A stretch of DNA of 64,000 nt from positions 124,001 through 188,000 of the forward strand of contig NZ_OY759869.1 in the NCBI RefSeq assembly GCF_963662805.1, in the 5' to 3' direction. Within the stretch, counting starts at the first letter, position 1; the number at the start of each line of letters is the position of its first letter. This DNA is from an uncultured Cohaesibacter sp. GTDB taxonomy: Bacteria > Pseudomonadota > Alphaproteobacteria > Rhizobiales > Cohaesibacteraceae. The notes under the pieces are model-generated. The model saw only the letters and a list, made by a program, of their open reading frames with translations. It did not search any database and was not told where the DNA came from. The position numbers were made by a program, and so were the translations under genes. Of this stretch, positions 62,542 through 64,000 are shown in pieces.

Positions 62542-64000
62542 GAGTGCCGGGTCCTTCGTCAGCGCCGGCGGCATCGCCGGGCAAATCGACTTCATCCCGT
62601 TTCACGGAAACGGGGGCGCTGCTCTCCTGCTCCTCGTCCGGTGCCAAGGCAAGCTGTTTCTTTGCTTCGGATGAGACCACGGAGCGGATATGCACATCTG
62701 TCTGCGGGTATGGAATCTCGATGCCTTCTTCCTTGAGCGCCTTGAAGATCGCAAAGCGCAGTTCGCTTGCGGTGCTCAGGGAGGTCAGGACATCGTGGAC
62801 GTAACAGCGGATGTCGAAATCCAGAGAAGACGCTCCGAAGTCGAGGAACACCACGGAAGGCTCCGGATAGCGGGCAACGAGAGGGGAGTCTGTTGCGACG
62901 CGCATCAGCACCTCCCGTACCTTTTCCGGGTCCGCGTCGTAGGAGACACCGACGGGGACGATGATGCGGCCCATCGCGCCATTGTGCATCCAGTTCATCA
63001 CCCGGTTCGAGATCAGCTCGGAGTTGGGCAGGATCACTGTTGCCCGGTCGAAGGTCTCGATCTTGGTGGCGCGGACGGAGATTTTTTGCACGAAGCCCTG
63101 ATGCTCGCCGACGACAACCCAGTCGCCGGTCTTGATCGGCCGCTCGACCAGAAGAATGAGGCCGGAGACGAAGTTGTTGACGATGCTCTGAAGGCCGAAA
63201 CCAATACCGACGGAGAGAGCACCAGCAACCAGAGCAATGTTCGACAGATCAAGCCCCATATAGGAGAAGGCGAGCATCGCGGCGATGATGAAACCGACAT
63301 AGCCGACACTGGTCTGGATCGAGTTCTTGAGGCCGGTGTCGAGATTGGTGGCTGGCAACAGGCTGCGTTCCATCCAGCGCTGTATGCTGCGCACCAGCAC
63401 CAGCGCAATGAAGAAGACGGCCAGCGCCCCAAGTATGGCAATGGGTGAGATGGTCAGATCGCCGATCTCGACGCTGAAAATGGCACGTCTCAGAGACGAC
63501 AGGAAGTCGGATGACTGGACGCCCCAGGGCGCGAAGATCAGAAGCGCTGCGGCGATGTAGAGCAGAATGCGAATCAGGCCATTGAGAATCACGCCGATCT
63601 GATTGATCGCTCGCAGGGGAATGCCGATAGAATGGGCGGCTTTCCTGACGCGGTCATTCTTGACGTCCAGCCCTTCGGAGAAGAAGTTGTCTACCAGCGA
63701 GGTCAGGACACCAAGCAGCCCGACGATGACGAAGACGCGCAGCATCTGCTCGGCCATGAAGGCTCCGAGAGAGACATAGCCCAGCATCACTGCAAGGATG
63801 ATGGCGACACAGGCCAGCCAGACCACCGGTTTGAACACCGAGATGAAGCCGGGCAGGAAGGCGGTCGTCAGATCATTGCCCGCATTGGCGGTGGACGTCA
63901 TGCCCTCTTCCCCATTTTCCCCCTCTGATGCCTCTTCCCCGATGGAGATGCGCATTCCGAGCCAGACAAGCACCGCAACCAGCACGGCGGAGGTGCCTGA
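62534..64000 (-). CDS. MscS family mechanosensitive channel, N-terminus beyond right edge
   Basis: Opens under membrane tension to release solutes on hypo-osmotic shock. 488 codons are visible, starting in a membrane segment at the right edge; an internal GTG at 63985 is not needed as start, since the frame is open to the edge. There are several extra helices before the MscS core, a large DUF3772-type architecture. The core pore helix region is SVGIGFGLQSIVNNFVSGLILLVERP with the beta domain VQKISVRATKIETFDRATVILPNSELIS. A charged low-complexity tail (EEQESSAPVSV) ends the protein. It is coupled to the downstream CAP lipoprotein gene. Confidence 0.88.
   Translation of the reverse strand, partial: SGTSAVLVAVLVWLGMRISIGEEASEGENGEEGMTSTANAGNDLTTAFLPGFISVFKPVVWLACVAIILAVMLGYVSLGAFMAEQMLRVFVIVGLLGVLTSLVDNFFSEGLDVKNDRVRKAAHSIGIPLRAINQIGVILNGLIRILLYIAAALLIFAPWGVQSSDFLSSLRRAIFSVEIGDLTISPIAILGALAVFFIALVLVRSIQRWMERSLLPATNLDTGLKNSIQTSVGYVGFIIAAMLAFSYMGLDLSNIALVAGALSVGIGFGLQSIVNNFVSGLILLVERPIKTGDWVVVGEHQGFVQKISVRATKIETFDRATVILPNSELISNRVMNWMHNGAMGRIIVPVGVSYDADPEKVREVLMRVATDSPLVARYPEPSVVFLDFGASSLDFDIRCYVHDVLTSLSTASELRFAIFKALKEEGIEIPYPQTDVHIRSVVSSEAKKQLALAPDEEQESSAPVSVKRDEVDLPGDAAGADEGPGTHA

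Overview
The window is a chromosomal segment of an alphaproteobacterium, most likely a member of the Hyphomicrobiales (Rhizobiales). This rests on gene content: a CpdR-type single-domain regulator, the lysA-lptM-argH/tlpA block, the chorismate mutase-hisC-tyrC operon, FtsE/FtsX with long N-terminal extensions, and a complete set of signature enzymes of the ethylmalonyl-CoA pathway. The genus cannot be fixed from the sequence. Gene density is high. No insertion sequence, prophage, CRISPR array or rRNA operon was seen. One tRNA gene (Leu-CAA) is present.

Layout. 1-6.5 kb: an ALDH7 lysine-catabolism dehydrogenase cut by the left edge, its divergent Lrp regulator, gloB with a divergent methyltransferase, and metX-metW. 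5.6-11 kb: chorismate mutase, hisC and tyrC, a strong two-way terminator, then envelope and glutathione genes. 11-21 kb: plsC, a YdcF protein, ftsX-ftsE, a zinc-ribbon membrane protein with a striking 18-residue tandem repeat, hpt, cpdR, lysA, lptM, argH and tlpA. 21-22 kb: two tiny genes resembling YjfB-type proteins. 22-30 kb: hbd, etfA-etfB, a rhomboid protease, a cobalamin adenosyltransferase, a HIG1-type mini protein, an SDR, a VOC protein and methylsuccinyl-CoA dehydrogenase (mcd). 30-41.7 kb: transporters, ccr, ecm, a soluble hybrid kinase, gluQ, an AlkA-type glycosylase, dsbB and yqaA. 42-51 kb: tRNA-Leu and an alpha-glucoside utilisation locus (GH13 glucosidase, MFS, LacI regulator, ABC transporter). 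51-64 kb: a diguanylate cyclase, glucan synthesis opgH-opgG, TauE/SafE, an M20 amidohydrolase, a D,D-carboxypeptidase, tusA, DUF924, an acetyltransferase, a CAP lipoprotein and an MscS channel cut by the right edge.

The 22-36.5 kb part reads as a C2 and short-chain acyl-CoA assimilation region. Ccr makes ethylmalonyl-CoA, Ecm (B12-dependent, served by the nearby adenosyltransferase) makes methylsuccinyl-CoA, and Mcd oxidises it, passing electrons to ETF; Hbd acts earlier on 3-hydroxybutyryl-CoA. A TGC-N3-GCA motif like the PhaR operator recurs in front of mcd, ccr and hbd, suggesting joint control with polyhydroxybutyrate metabolism.

The main anomaly is frameshifts. mcd carries one extra base in a run of six C. 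The alpha-glucoside regulator and ABC genes between 45.6 and 50.0 kb carry five single-base shifts in 4.4 kb, while their neighbours are intact. Either this operon is decaying or the assembly has clustered errors. Other points worth a second look are the FliM-like SQDDIDALF repeats, an opgH whose N-terminal signature peptide sits in its own upstream ORF, and several very small genes.
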